Assembly (NCBI GenBank): GCA_030690855.1
Contig: JAUYFR010000262.1
Span: 1-17,442, forward strand
Origin: Gallionellaceae bacterium
GTDB taxonomy: Bacteria > Pseudomonadota > Gammaproteobacteria > Burkholderiales > Gallionellaceae
Direction of reading: 5' to 3'
Length of the DNA: 17,442 nt
Each line of letters opens with the position of its first letter. The first letter of the stretch is position 1. Below are positions 6,620 to 13,152 of this stretch, one piece after another. The notes beneath the pieces are model-generated. The model saw only the letters and a list, made by a program, of their open reading frames with translations, was not told the origin of the DNA and made no database searches. Made by a program: the position numbers and the translations under genes.

Positions 6620-7648
6620 TTACACCTGCCATGCTTGGTCGCGATACACCACCGTGTTACCCAATGTGACAGATTCAGTAATGGCAAAAACATCAACGTG
6701 ATATTTGGCCTCTGCGCGCCTGATTTGTGGTTTGGTGTAGCTGCCGTGTTTTGCGCCGAGCGATAAATGAATGCCGCACATGCGCTCATAGGTGCCGATG
6801 TCGTTGACTAGAATGTCGCGTGTAAAAGTGCGGTTAAGCCCGAAACCTAACTCGCGCACCCAAATCTCACCTTCATCTGCGCGAATTTCTGCCAACACTT
6901 TGTCGAATTCTGGCGTGGAATTGATGGCTTCGATAACGCGTCCTTTGCTAATGACCAGTGTGATGGGGTGTGCCGGCTTGTTGACAGCAAAGCTCGTATC
7001 GCCAAAAACAAAAATGCGCACGCGGCCATTTACCGCCTCCAGATCAAGTGACTCGGTAAATACCTCCCCGATGGGAAATTGACCGCCGACATTTTTCATT
7101 TCTCGGTAATCGCCGATGTTTAATTTTGCGGATTCAAAGCCATCTGAAAATATTAATTGTTCGCCGCCGCTGTCGAGCACCCCCGTTGCTGCGCTATCGA
7201 TGTGCGCCTTCAGCGCGTTGCCCACGCCGCGCACATACGCTGGGTTATAAGCCAGCGCGTCGATATAGAGTAACGCTTGCTCATTGGGCATGCGTCCCAA
7301 ATGTGGATGTTCGATCACCTTGAGCGAGCGCTTAAAAAGCTCGACGCGCAAGCGGAACGCGTCCAACCTGAAGCTGGTGGTTTGAATCAGCACCACTAGA
7401 TCAGAGGGGGCGAGTTGTTCGAATGCGGCGCGAATCGTTTCCGGCGCAACCGAATCAAAATCGATGAACATCGCATTAGGCAGACAACGCCGATAGGCTG
7501 TTGCCAGCGCAAGTGAAAGCGCACATTGACCATCCCACACCACCAGCGCGGCATGGGTAGAGTCATGCTCGAAAGCAATTGTCAAAATATCGCGCAGATG
7601 TTTTTCGGCAGTGTTGATTGCCGAGTCGGGCAGGGTGGATGAACTCAT
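6620..7648 (-). CDS. M29-like aminopeptidase family protein
   Basis: This protein of about 342 residues ends with motifs matching the metal ligands of M29 aminopeptidases (AmpS/AmpT type). Numbered from the longer TTG start they are FPIGEVFTES (E198), YERMCGIHLSLGAKHGSY (E291, H297, Y307) and YHVDVF (H320, D322). M29 enzymes bind two metals and release N-terminal residues. The order GEVF, ERMxG, HLSLG, HxD agrees with them, although overall the protein is shorter than the usual 400-420 residues. It may therefore be a divergent relative rather than a leucyl aminopeptidase. Two starts are possible, ATG at 7648 or TTG at 7657. Neither has a good ribosome site, and ATG is chosen. A promoter-like TTGCCC-17-TAAATT lies just upstream (7680-7708). 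The gene is monocistronic on the minus strand. Confidence 0.68.
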   Translation of the reverse strand: MSSSTLPDSAINTAEKHLRDILTIAFEHDSTHAALVVWDGQCALSLALATAYRRCLPNAMFIDFDSVAPETIRAAFEQLAPSDLVVLIQTTSFRLDAFRLRVELFKRSLKVIEHPHLGRMPNEQALLYIDALAYNPAYVRGVGNALKAHIDSAATGVLDSGGEQLIFSDGFESAKLNIGDYREMKNVGGQFPIGEVFTESLDLEAVNGRVRIFVFGDTSFAVNKPAHPITLVISKGRVIEAINSTPEFDKVLAEIRADEGEIWVRELGFGLNRTFTRDILVNDIGTYERMCGIHLSLGAKHGSYTKPQIRRAEAKYHVDVFAITESVTLGNTVVYRDQAWQV

Positions 7649-7679
7649 TTCAGGCAATCATGAACGTTGGAGAGGCGGC

Positions 7680-7708
7680 AATTTACACCGGAGCAGCGGG
7701 GCGGGCAA
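7680..7708 (-). promoter_or_regulatory. Promoter of M29-like gene
   Basis: Read on the minus strand, TTGCCC (7708-7703) and TAAATT (7685-7680) are exactly 17 bases apart and followed by GCCGC. The start of transcription would fall about 25 bases before the ATG at 7648. The same hexamers, spacing and following GCCGC occur before the VapBC-type operon at 9240-9268. Confidence 0.6.
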
Positions 7709-7743
7709 CCGATGGAATCCCTATTGGGCGCCTCTAATAATTT

Positions 7744-7853
7744 GTCATTTCGGCGGTGGCCGGAATCCAGCGGTTTTATTATAAAGAGGTTTTGCCCTTG
7801 CTACGCAAGGAACTACTTTTTCTGGACTAGATTCCGGCCTCCGCCGGAATGAC
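7744..7853. repeat. 110-bp MITE-like inverted repeat
   Basis: Arms at 7744-7770 and 7827-7853 match over 27 bases with 3 differences (core GGCCGGAATC and GATTCCGGCC). The middle holds a perfect 6-bp hairpin CCTTGC-TAC-GCAAGG (7796-7810). No coding capacity. Dispersed TCATTCCGGC/GGCCGGAATCCAG repeats are common in proteobacterial genomes. It sits between the 3' end of the oxygenase gene and the M29-like promoter. A degenerate half copy appears at about 9347-9385. Confidence 0.75.
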
Positions 7854-7932
7854 GGAATCTGAATTTTTAGAGATGCCCTATTACTTGTTAAATCTAACCG
7901 AACCATTTAGTACAAGACAATTGTGCGGCTTT

Positions 7933-8526
7933 TTAACTACCGCTCACGCGAAACCAACCCGCTATGCTGCGGCGCGTGGCATGCGAGCGCAGCACCTCGT
8001 GCGGAAAAGACTCGCTCAAGAAAATAATCATGGTGCCGAAGGTCGGGTTCACCGTTGCGATCACCGACTCACCCGTCGCCTCAAATACCACCAGCTCACC
8101 GCCATCGCACGCGTGCCAGTCTTCATTCAGATACAGCACCGTGGTCAGAATGCGGTTCTTTTTGCCTTGTAGTACATCCGAATGTTTTGCATAGCCATCA
8201 CCTTCGCCGTAGATCGCGTAATGGCATTCGTAATCGAACAAACCCAGAAACAGCGCTGCGTTTAATCCCAGGCGCAACTCCTCCATGCAGGCCAGATATG
8301 CCTGATCGCTACTGTTGCCCGCATCCAGCCAATCAATCACATCGCCGCGTATCGCACCGATCTGTTTTTTCGTCGCACCTCTGCCTACCTGCGCGGCATG
8401 GAAGCGCGAGGAATCATCATCGTGGCAACGCGTGAATAGTTTTGCTAATAGATCATCGACCAGCGGCTTAGCCAGAACGATGTAGCCGGTGTCCTCAAGC
8501 TGTTTGGAAATCTTTGCGATGTCCAT
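7933..8526 (-). CDS. 2OG-Fe(II) oxygenase, prolyl 4-hydroxylase-like
   Basis: This 197-residue protein carries the jelly-roll iron- and 2-oxoglutarate-binding signature. YAKHSDV gives H115 and D117, FPHEVLRS gives H176, and TRRSIAGWFR gives R186, the residue that would hold 2-oxoglutarate. Spacing and the surrounding LYLNEDWHACDGGELVVF strand resemble the P4Hc/SM-20 group, whose bacterial members hydroxylate proteins or small molecules. The substrate is unknown. The full length fits single-domain members. It is on the minus strand, with VapC ending 100 bp upstream, so read-through from the VapBC-type operon is possible. No Shine-Dalgarno is obvious. The N-terminal 60 residues are unassigned and charged. 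Confidence 0.88.
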   Translation of the reverse strand: MDIAKISKQLEDTGYIVLAKPLVDDLLAKLFTRCHDDDSSRFHAAQVGRGATKKQIGAIRGDVIDWLDAGNSSDQAYLACMEELRLGLNAALFLGLFDYECHYAIYGEGDGYAKHSDVLQGKKNRILTTVLYLNEDWHACDGGELVVFEATGESVIATVNPTFGTMIIFLSESFPHEVLRSHATRRSIAGWFRVSGS

Positions 8527-8626
8527 AAGTGCTGGAGTCTAGCAGTTATGGGGCTAGTGTTGATTGAATGTGTATTGGGTGAGTGAGACCATTGCGATGC
8601 GAGATCAAAGTGGCTTGCGGCGCGGC

Positions 8627-8998
8627 TCATTTCTGAAAATACTTCACTTGTGGTAACTCGGCAAAGTGCGCATCGCTGGTGACGAGTGTGGCGCGGTGCT
8701 GGCGCGCAGTGGCGTAGATGATCGCATCTGCTGTTGCTAGTTTGAATTCTTTGGCGATGTCCGCTACGAGTAGCGCGATGGAGGTGTCGAGTGGCACGAC
8801 AATCGCGGTTTTGGTTGCTGCAATGGCTGAGAGAGCGACCGTTTGGTCAAGCTCGCGGCACAGCCATTTGTAGAGTTCGTGCTGTACGAGCGTAGGGACG
8901 AGTAGCGTGTCCGTGGCATTCAGGTAGCGCGAATAATTCTTCGACAGCGGCGTATCGGTCATCCATTCGATCCAGCCGCAGGTGTCCACCAGATACAT
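8627..8998 (-). CDS. vapC: VapC-family PIN-domain toxin
   Basis: This 123-residue PIN protein has the four acidic catalytic residues in place: D5 (YLVDTCGWIE), E41 (VQHELYKWL), D91 (ATADAIIY) and D109 (LVTSDAHF). These coordinate magnesium in VapC ribonucleases that cut tRNA or rRNA. The ATG (8998) overlaps the antitoxin stop as ATGA, so the two are translated together. The antitoxin is an AbrB-type protein rather than an RHH protein, a pairing known for vapBC. The length is normal for the family. It lies 100 bp upstream of the 2OG oxygenase on the same strand. Confidence 0.92.
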   Translation of the reverse strand: MYLVDTCGWIEWMTDTPLSKNYSRYLNATDTLLVPTLVQHELYKWLCRELDQTVALSAIAATKTAIVVPLDTSIALLVADIAKEFKLATADAIIYATARQHRATLVTSDAHFAELPQVKYFQK

Positions 8999-9207
8999 CA
9001 GGCGCGATCCTTGCGGTCACGATATTTTTCAGGATTCGCGCCGAGTGCGATACCGCGCAAATCTTTGATGGAAGTCTTGGGCGTGAGCTGAATAACAGAA
9101 CCCATCGGAATGAATTCAAATTGTTGTCCCGGCTTAATGTGCATGGCCTCACGCACCTCTTTGGGGATGGAGATTTGGAATTTACTGGAAACAGTAGCGG
9201 AAGTCAT
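8998..9207 (-). CDS. vapB: AbrB/MazE-type antitoxin (VapB-like)
   Basis: This 69-residue protein begins MTSATVSSKFQISIPKEVRE and continues with IKPGQQFEFIPMGSVIQL, the swapped-hairpin AbrB/SpoVT DNA-binding fold of VapB and MazE antitoxins. The C-terminal tail (about 45-69) is charged and should wrap the PIN toxin. ATG 9207 is chosen over the upstream ATG at 9321 because AAGGA lies 8 bases before it, and because the added N-terminal part would lie across the promoter at 9240-9268. Stop TGA overlaps the vapC start by one ATGA unit. It represses its own promoter, as is usual for these antitoxins. Confidence 0.88.
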   Translation of the reverse strand: MTSATVSSKFQISIPKEVREAMHIKPGQQFEFIPMGSVIQLTPKTSIKDLRGIALGANPEKYRDRKDRA

Positions 9208-9239
9208 TCTTACGAATCCTTGGTCGATGATGGTGCGGC

Positions 9240-9268
9240 AATTTACACTGAGGCGGGGCATAGGGCAA
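9240..9268 (-). promoter_or_regulatory. Promoter of the vapBC-type operon
   Basis: On the minus strand, TTGCCC (9268-9263), a 17-base spacer and TAAATT (9245-9240) are followed by GCCGC. Transcription would start near 9233, about 25 bases before the antitoxin ATG. It is a near twin of the promoter at 7680-7708. Confidence 0.6.
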
Positions 9269-9346
9269 TAAAAGAAACGTGGTACGTTCCCTGTTGTTAA
9301 ACGATTGCCTCGGAAATGCAAATATTAAGTTAGCGCTTATGGGTGC

Positions 9347-9385
9347 AGGCCGGTATCCAGTCACAATAAAGACCTGCGAAGCAGG
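9347..9385. repeat. Degenerate half copy of the 7744-7853 repeat
   Basis: AGGCCGGTATCCAG (9347-9360) resembles the GGCCGGAATCCAG arm at 7758-7770. It is followed shortly by a hairpin CCTGC-GAA-GCAGG (9373-9385), matching the layout of the full element with a shortened middle and no right arm. Confidence 0.4.
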
Positions 9386-9419
9386 CAAAACTTAGATGTA
9401 AATTTTAATTTCCTTAAAA

Positions 9420-9437
9420 ACCCTATAAGGGTATTAT
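9420..9437 (+). promoter_or_regulatory. MqsA-type operator overlapping a -10
   Basis: ACCCT-ATA-AGGGT (9420-9432) has the 5-3-5 palindrome layout of the E. coli mqsRA operator (AACCT-TTT-AGGTT). It overlaps TATTAT (9432-9437), which would serve as the -10. The toxin ATG at 9444 is 6 bases past the -10, so the transcript would be leaderless or nearly so. No clear -35 is visible. Confidence 0.55.
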
Positions 9438-9443
9438 TCGCTC

Positions 9444-9746
9444 ATGGAAAAGTTCAAGGCACATTACTCACTGCAAGAGATTCAAACGATTGTCGCGCAT
9501 GATGGTAGTCAGTCTTTTACGTTTGCCGCACAGCAGGGCGCGCAAGGTATGGGACTCTCTCGCACCGAAGCGCTGGGTGTGGTTTTAGCTTTAACCAACA
9601 CCATGGTGTACAAAAGCATGACAACCCACAGCGACAACAAAGTTTGGCAAGACGTGTATCACTCGCCTTGCCCGAACGGCAAAATCGCCTACATCAAACT
9701 GACCATGCGAGATGGCGCGGTCGTCATTCAGTTTAAGGAGAAATAA
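9444..9746 (+). CDS. mqsR: MqsR mRNA interferase toxin
   Basis: This 100-residue protein matches E. coli MqsR in length and in its best-conserved block: MVYKSMTTHSDNKVWQDVYHS (split as VYKSMTT at 55-61 and VWQDVY at 67-72), then KIAYIKL and IQFKEK at the C-terminus. The lysine of YKSMTT (K57), Q69 and Y83 correspond to active-site residues of MqsR. It cleaves mRNA at GC-rich sites (GCU in E. coli). It precedes mqsA by one base, and toxin-first order is typical of mqsRA. A palindrome upstream fits an MqsA binding site. No Shine-Dalgarno precedes the ATG, consistent with a leaderless mRNA. Confidence 0.92.
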   Translation: MEKFKAHYSLQEIQTIVAHDGSQSFTFAAQQGAQGMGLSRTEALGVVLALTNTMVYKSMTTHSDNKVWQDVYHSPCPNGKIAYIKLTMRDGAVVIQFKEK

Positions 9747-9747
9747 C

Positions 9748-10149
9748 ATGAGCAAGTTTTGTTTGCAGTGCGACGACGGCACCAAGTTGAAGTTGCAAAC
9801 CAAAGACGTCACCGTCGAAGCGCGAGGTGAATCGTGTGTTGTGCCTAAAGTCACCGGTTGGCATTGCCCTGTGTGCGGCGACATTGAATACACTGACAAT
9901 GACAGTTCGGATCGCGTATGGAATGCCATCGAAGCCATGGGCGAAAAAGCCAAAGCGCGTGATGCCGCGCTACTTGCTCATGCTAGAAAGCGTTTGAAGC
10001 TGACACAAAAACAAGCGGCAGAATTGACTGGTGGCGGACACAACGCATTTAGCCGCTACGAACGTGGCGAAGCTGTGCCGATGCGCGCAGTCGTTAATTT
10101 GTTCAAGATATTGGACAAGCACCCGGAGTTGATTAAGGAGTTGTCTTGA
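9748..10149 (+). CDS. mqsA: MqsA antitoxin (zinc-binding plus HTH)
   Basis: This 133-residue protein has both halves of MqsA. The N-terminal zinc domain has Cys pairs FCLQC (C5, C8) and HCPVC (C40, C43). The C-terminal XRE helix-turn-helix (about 79-110, KLTQKQAAELTGGGHNAFSRYERG) has N99 and R103 matching the DNA-contact residues of E. coli MqsA. It should neutralise MqsR and repress the operon through the palindrome at 9420-9432. AAGGAG (9735-9740) lies 7 bases before its ATG, in the end of mqsR. The length matches the family (about 131 residues). Confidence 0.94.
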   Translation: MSKFCLQCDDGTKLKLQTKDVTVEARGESCVVPKVTGWHCPVCGDIEYTDNDSSDRVWNAIEAMGEKAKARDAALLAHARKRLKLTQKQAAELTGGGHNAFSRYERGEAVPMRAVVNLFKILDKHPELIKELS

Positions 10150-10178
10150 TTCATTTGTACGCATAACTTGGTATTTGC

Positions 10179-10200
10179 GTGGGTACAAGGGTGTACCCAC
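10179..10200. repeat. Short REP-like palindrome
   Basis: GTGGGTACA (10179-10187) and TGTACCCAC (10192-10200) are perfect inverted copies with a 4-base loop (AGGG), followed by CCTACTA. No T-run follows, so it is unlikely to be a strong terminator for mqsRA. The motif GTGGGTAC...GTACCCACCCTAC is a common dispersed repeat type. Confidence 0.55.
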
Positions 10201-10238
10201 CCTACTAGACTGTACTCATTCGAACCAAAGTTAAAATC

Positions 10239-10648
10239 ATGCAAACAATTTTAGCGATTAATGCTCACCTCAAATACGTCGAATATCTGTTGCATGTGTT
10301 CGATACATATTCAGATGAAACAACTCTGAAAACAATACGTGAGGATTTTGAAAAACGATTTTCAACTCAACATGTCTTGTTGAATCAGAATTTTGGAATC
10401 TACAGGCTTCTACCAATCATCCTTATGAAAGAGGAGTTTAAAAAGGATAAAAAAATCTAGTTGGTATAAGTGAGCAGGTTAAGGTCATACGAGATTCTAT
10501 TGCACACAACAGCTTTTCAATTGATGAAAATGGCTATCACTTTAAAAATGACAAGAAGAGTATCTCCATGACTTACGATGAGTTTACTCAGTTTCTGCAC
10601 AAAGTTGAGAATGAATTTTATAAAGAAAAAATCAAGGTGACTCAATGA
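10239..10648 (+). pseudogene. Frameshifted small HEPN-like gene
   Basis: The first frame (10239-10460) gives 73 residues ending just after a run of seven A bases (10449-10455). In the -1 frame the same run continues open to TGA 10646-10648 with GISEQVKVIRDSIAHNSFSID and a conserved-looking TYDEFTQFLHKVENEFYK tail. The R-x4-H motif in IRDSIAH is typical of HEPN ribonuclease domains. Joined, the protein would be about 136 residues, a size seen for stand-alone HEPN proteins. It is very AT-rich compared with its neighbours, which suggests recent transfer. Its stop overlaps the mtnA start as ATGA. A single-base indel in the A run is the simplest explanation, and a sequencing error or phase variation is possible. 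No good ribosome site was seen at 10239. Confidence 0.6.
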
Positions 10649-11775
10649 AAATCGAAACTCTGCGTTGGACGCACAACAAGCTGGAGATGATCGACCAGCG
10701 AATTTTGCCTGCATCGTTTGAGTATTTGAGCTACGACTCTGCTGCTGCGGTAGCCGAAGGTATTCGCAGTATGGTAGTGCGGGGCGCACCGGCGATTGGC
10801 GTGGCAGCGGCTTATGGTGTGGCGCTAGAAGCGTTGCGCTTGAGTGCTATCCCTAAACCCATCCCCCCTCTAGCTCCCCCCTTGAAAGGGGGAGGACCTG
10901 TCGCGGGGGCCGCATTGCTCCCTCCTCGTCAAGGGGAGGGCTGGGGTAGGGATGGGTTTAACGCAGGGCTGGAGAATGGCTTCACCGTGTTAGCAGCCAG
11001 CCGTCCGACGGCGGTGAATCTGTTCTGGGCGTTGCAGCGTATGCGCAAAGTTTGGGAAAGCATCGCTACACAATCGCCGCAACAAATCGCCCAACGCTTG
11101 CTTGCTGAGGCTCATGAAATTCACGCAGAAGATATTCGCATCAATCGCGCGATGGGGGCGTTCGGCGCTGAGTTACTCGAAGATGGCGCGCGCGTGTTGA
11201 CGCATTGCAATGCGGGCGCATTGGCAACAGCAGGTTGGGGTACGGCGCTTGGCGTGTTCCGTTCGGCGGTGGAAGCGGGCAAAAAAATCTCTGTGATCGC
11301 CGATGAAACACGCCCTTTCCTGCAGGGCGCGCGGCTCACTGCGTGGGAAATGGTGCAGGAAAATATTCCCGTGACGCTCATCACTGACAACATGGCAGGT
11401 TACATGATGGCGCAAGGCGAAGTGGACGCAGTGGTGGTGGGTACAGATCGCGTGGCAGCGAATGGCGATGTGGCAAACAAGATTGGTACTTATATGGTGG
11501 CGGTGCTGGCGCGGAGGCACAATATTCCGTTTTATGTGGCATGCCCACTATCTACCATCGACATGAGCATCGCTTCGGGTAAAGAGATTCCTATTGAGGA
11601 GCGCTCAGTGGATGAGGTGAAAGGATTCCGTGATTATCATTGGGCGGCGGAAGGTGTGCGAATTCGCAACCCTGCATTTGATGTGACGCCTGCGGAATTG
11701 GTGACAGGGCTGATTACTGAGAGGGGCGTAGTGATTCAGCCCAATTTGGAAAAATTACGGCGTTTGTTTAGCTAA
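10645..11775 (+). CDS. mtnA: S-methyl-5-thioribose-1-phosphate isomerase with in-frame insert
   Basis: This 376-residue protein converts methylthioribose-1-phosphate to methylthioribulose-1-phosphate in the methionine salvage pathway. The family blocks are clear: SMVVRGAPAIGVAAAYG (42-58), ASRPTAVNLFWAL, THCNAGALATAGWGTALG with catalytic C188, VVGTDRVAANGDVANKIGTY with catalytic D268, and an EERSVDEV tail. Between the first two blocks there are about 35 extra residues (about 70-105, Pro/Gly-rich PKPIPPLAPPLKGGG...). They are encoded by a palindromic element, and without it the length is about 341, normal for MtnA. The insert sits in a surface loop after a helix and leaves all catalytic motifs, so activity may be kept. 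AAGGTG (10634-10639) supports the ATG. It overlaps the stop of the frameshifted HEPN-like gene by 4 bases. Confidence 0.93.
   Translation: MKIETLRWTHNKLEMIDQRILPASFEYLSYDSAAAVAEGIRSMVVRGAPAIGVAAAYGVALEALRLSAIPKPIPPLAPPLKGGGPVAGAALLPPRQGEGWGRDGFNAGLENGFTVLAASRPTAVNLFWALQRMRKVWESIATQSPQQIAQRLLAEAHEIHAEDIRINRAMGAFGAELLEDGARVLTHCNAGALATAGWGTALGVFRSAVEAGKKISVIADETRPFLQGARLTAWEMVQENIPVTLITDNMAGYMMAQGEVDAVVVGTDRVAANGDVANKIGTYMVAVLARRHNIPFYVACPLSTIDMSIASGKEIPIEERSVDEVKGFRDYHWAAEGVRIRNPAFDVTPAELVTGLITERGVVIQPNLEKLRRLFS
10854..10960. mobile_element. MITE-like palindromic element inserted in mtnA
   Basis: The ends are perfect 12-bp inverted repeats: TAAACCCATCCC (10854-10865) and GGGATGGGTTTA (10949-10960). 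Inside are two C/G-rich hairpins, for example CTCCCCC/GGGGGAG around TTGAAA (10874-10894). TA lies at both ends, so the added length is 105 bp (35 codons) if TA is a duplicated target. The reading frame of mtnA passes through without a stop. There is no transposase inside it. Confidence 0.75.
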
Positions 11776-11831
11776 GCAGATTCGTTTGCTCAGTTAAAAT
11801 GCGGCTCGATTCTTAAAGCGTATTTCCCTCT

Positions 11832-13124
11832 ATGATTGAAATTATTTTGATTGCCGTTGCGCTGACGCTGGCTTTGCTGGCAGTGCTATTTTTTATGCTG
11901 CGCAAATTGCCTGAGCATTCCACCAAGCTGTTGGAGCAGCAGCACCGTGCGATGCTGGCCGATTTTCATAATACTCAAAATAATCAATTAGATAGGATAA
12001 TTTCGGCGAATGCTGCCGAAGCGGAACGTTTGCGTAGTGCAGTGAGCGAAGAGTTGCGCGCCACGCGTGATGCGGTGAATGCGCTGCAAGCCAAGCAAGA
12101 TGAATTGCGTAGCGAGATGCTGGCGAAGACTTTAGAAAAACTAGCCGAACAGGGACGCGCTGATCAGGAGCTCATTCAAAACTCTTTCCGCAATGCCACG
12201 CAACATTTGGCGACCAGTATCGAGGCATTATCCAAAACGGTGGATGGGCGTTTAGAGCAAATCGGCGGTAAAGTAAATGAACGGCTGGATGAAGGCTTCA
12301 AAAAGACCAACGAGACTTTCGTCAGTGTGATGGCGCGCTTGGCGACCATCGACGAGGCGCAAAAGAAGATCGACGGCTTAACCACCAATGTGGTGAGCTT
12401 GCAGGAACTGCTCGGCGATAAGCGTTCGCGTGGCGCATTCGGCGAGGTGCAGTTGGAAGGCTTGGTGCGCAACATTCTTTCGCCGCAGGCTTATGAAATG
12501 CAATACACCTTGCCGAATGGTACCCGCGCTGACTGTGTGTTGAAACTACCCGAGCCAACCGGCATGGTGGCGGTGGACTCCAAGTTTCCGCTGGAGAACT
12601 ATCACCGCATGTTTGATGCGCCTAGCCCTGCGGAAAAGCTGCTGGCGGAAAAACAATTTAAAGCCGACATCAAAAAACATGTGGATGACATCAGCAGCAA
12701 ATACATCATTCCTGAGGTGACATCGGACGGCGCGGTGATGTTCATTCCCGCCGAGGCAGTGTTCGCCGAAATTCACGCACATCACTCTGATGTGGTGGAT
12801 TACGCCATGCAGCGCCGTGTGTGGATTGTCTCGCCAACGACATTGATGGCAGTGTTGAATACCGCGCGCGCGGTGATGAAAGATGTGGAAACGCGCAAGC
12901 AGGTGCACATCATCAAAGACGAGCTAGGCAAGCTGGGTAAAGAATTCGGGCGTTTTGATGAGCGCATGAAAAAACTGGCCGATCACATTCGTCAAGCGCA
13001 TGAGGATGCTCAAGACGTGCACACCACCAGCCAAAAAATTTCTAAGCGCTTTATTAGCATTGAGCAGGTGGAGCTGGATCAGGCGGTCCCGCTTGCTGCA
13101 ATCAGGGCACAAGAAGGCGAATGA
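11832..13124 (+). CDS. rmuC: DNA recombination protein RmuC homologue
   Basis: This 430-residue protein has an N-terminal membrane helix (about 4-22), a long coiled coil (about 30-190) and the RmuC core beginning LLGDKRSRGAFGEVQLE (193-209). The nuclease-like core contains TRADCVLKLP (D234) and VAVDSKFPLENY (D249, K251), the D-x-K arrangement of a PD-(D/E)XK-like fold, and ends with a further coiled coil. RmuC limits DNA inversion at short repeats and is implicated in genome stability and defence. Full length for the family. TAAAAT at 11795-11800, about 31 bases before the ATG, could be its -10, with a GC-rich stretch after it. No strong Shine-Dalgarno. Probably monocistronic. Confidence 0.92.
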   Translation: MIEIILIAVALTLALLAVLFFMLRKLPEHSTKLLEQQHRAMLADFHNTQNNQLDRIISANAAEAERLRSAVSEELRATRDAVNALQAKQDELRSEMLAKTLEKLAEQGRADQELIQNSFRNATQHLATSIEALSKTVDGRLEQIGGKVNERLDEGFKKTNETFVSVMARLATIDEAQKKIDGLTTNVVSLQELLGDKRSRGAFGEVQLEGLVRNILSPQAYEMQYTLPNGTRADCVLKLPEPTGMVAVDSKFPLENYHRMFDAPSPAEKLLAEKQFKADIKKHVDDISSKYIIPEVTSDGAVMFIPAEAVFAEIHAHHSDVVDYAMQRRVWIVSPTTLMAVLNTARAVMKDVETRKQVHIIKDELGKLGKEFGRFDERMKKLADHIRQAHEDAQDVHTTSQKISKRFISIEQVELDQAVPLAAIRAQEGE

Positions 13125-13152
13125 TTCGTTTTTGAGAGGGCTGATAGTTTGG

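Noticed and set aside
10179..10200. Terminator after mqsRA
   Set aside because: Perfect hairpin but no T-run, and the motif matches a dispersed repeat type.
10445..10460. Programmed -1 frameshift at the A7 run in the HEPN-like gene
   Set aside because: The site is not a proper X XXY YYZ heptamer in frame (preceding base is T), and no stimulatory stem or Shine-Dalgarno was seen. An indel is simpler.
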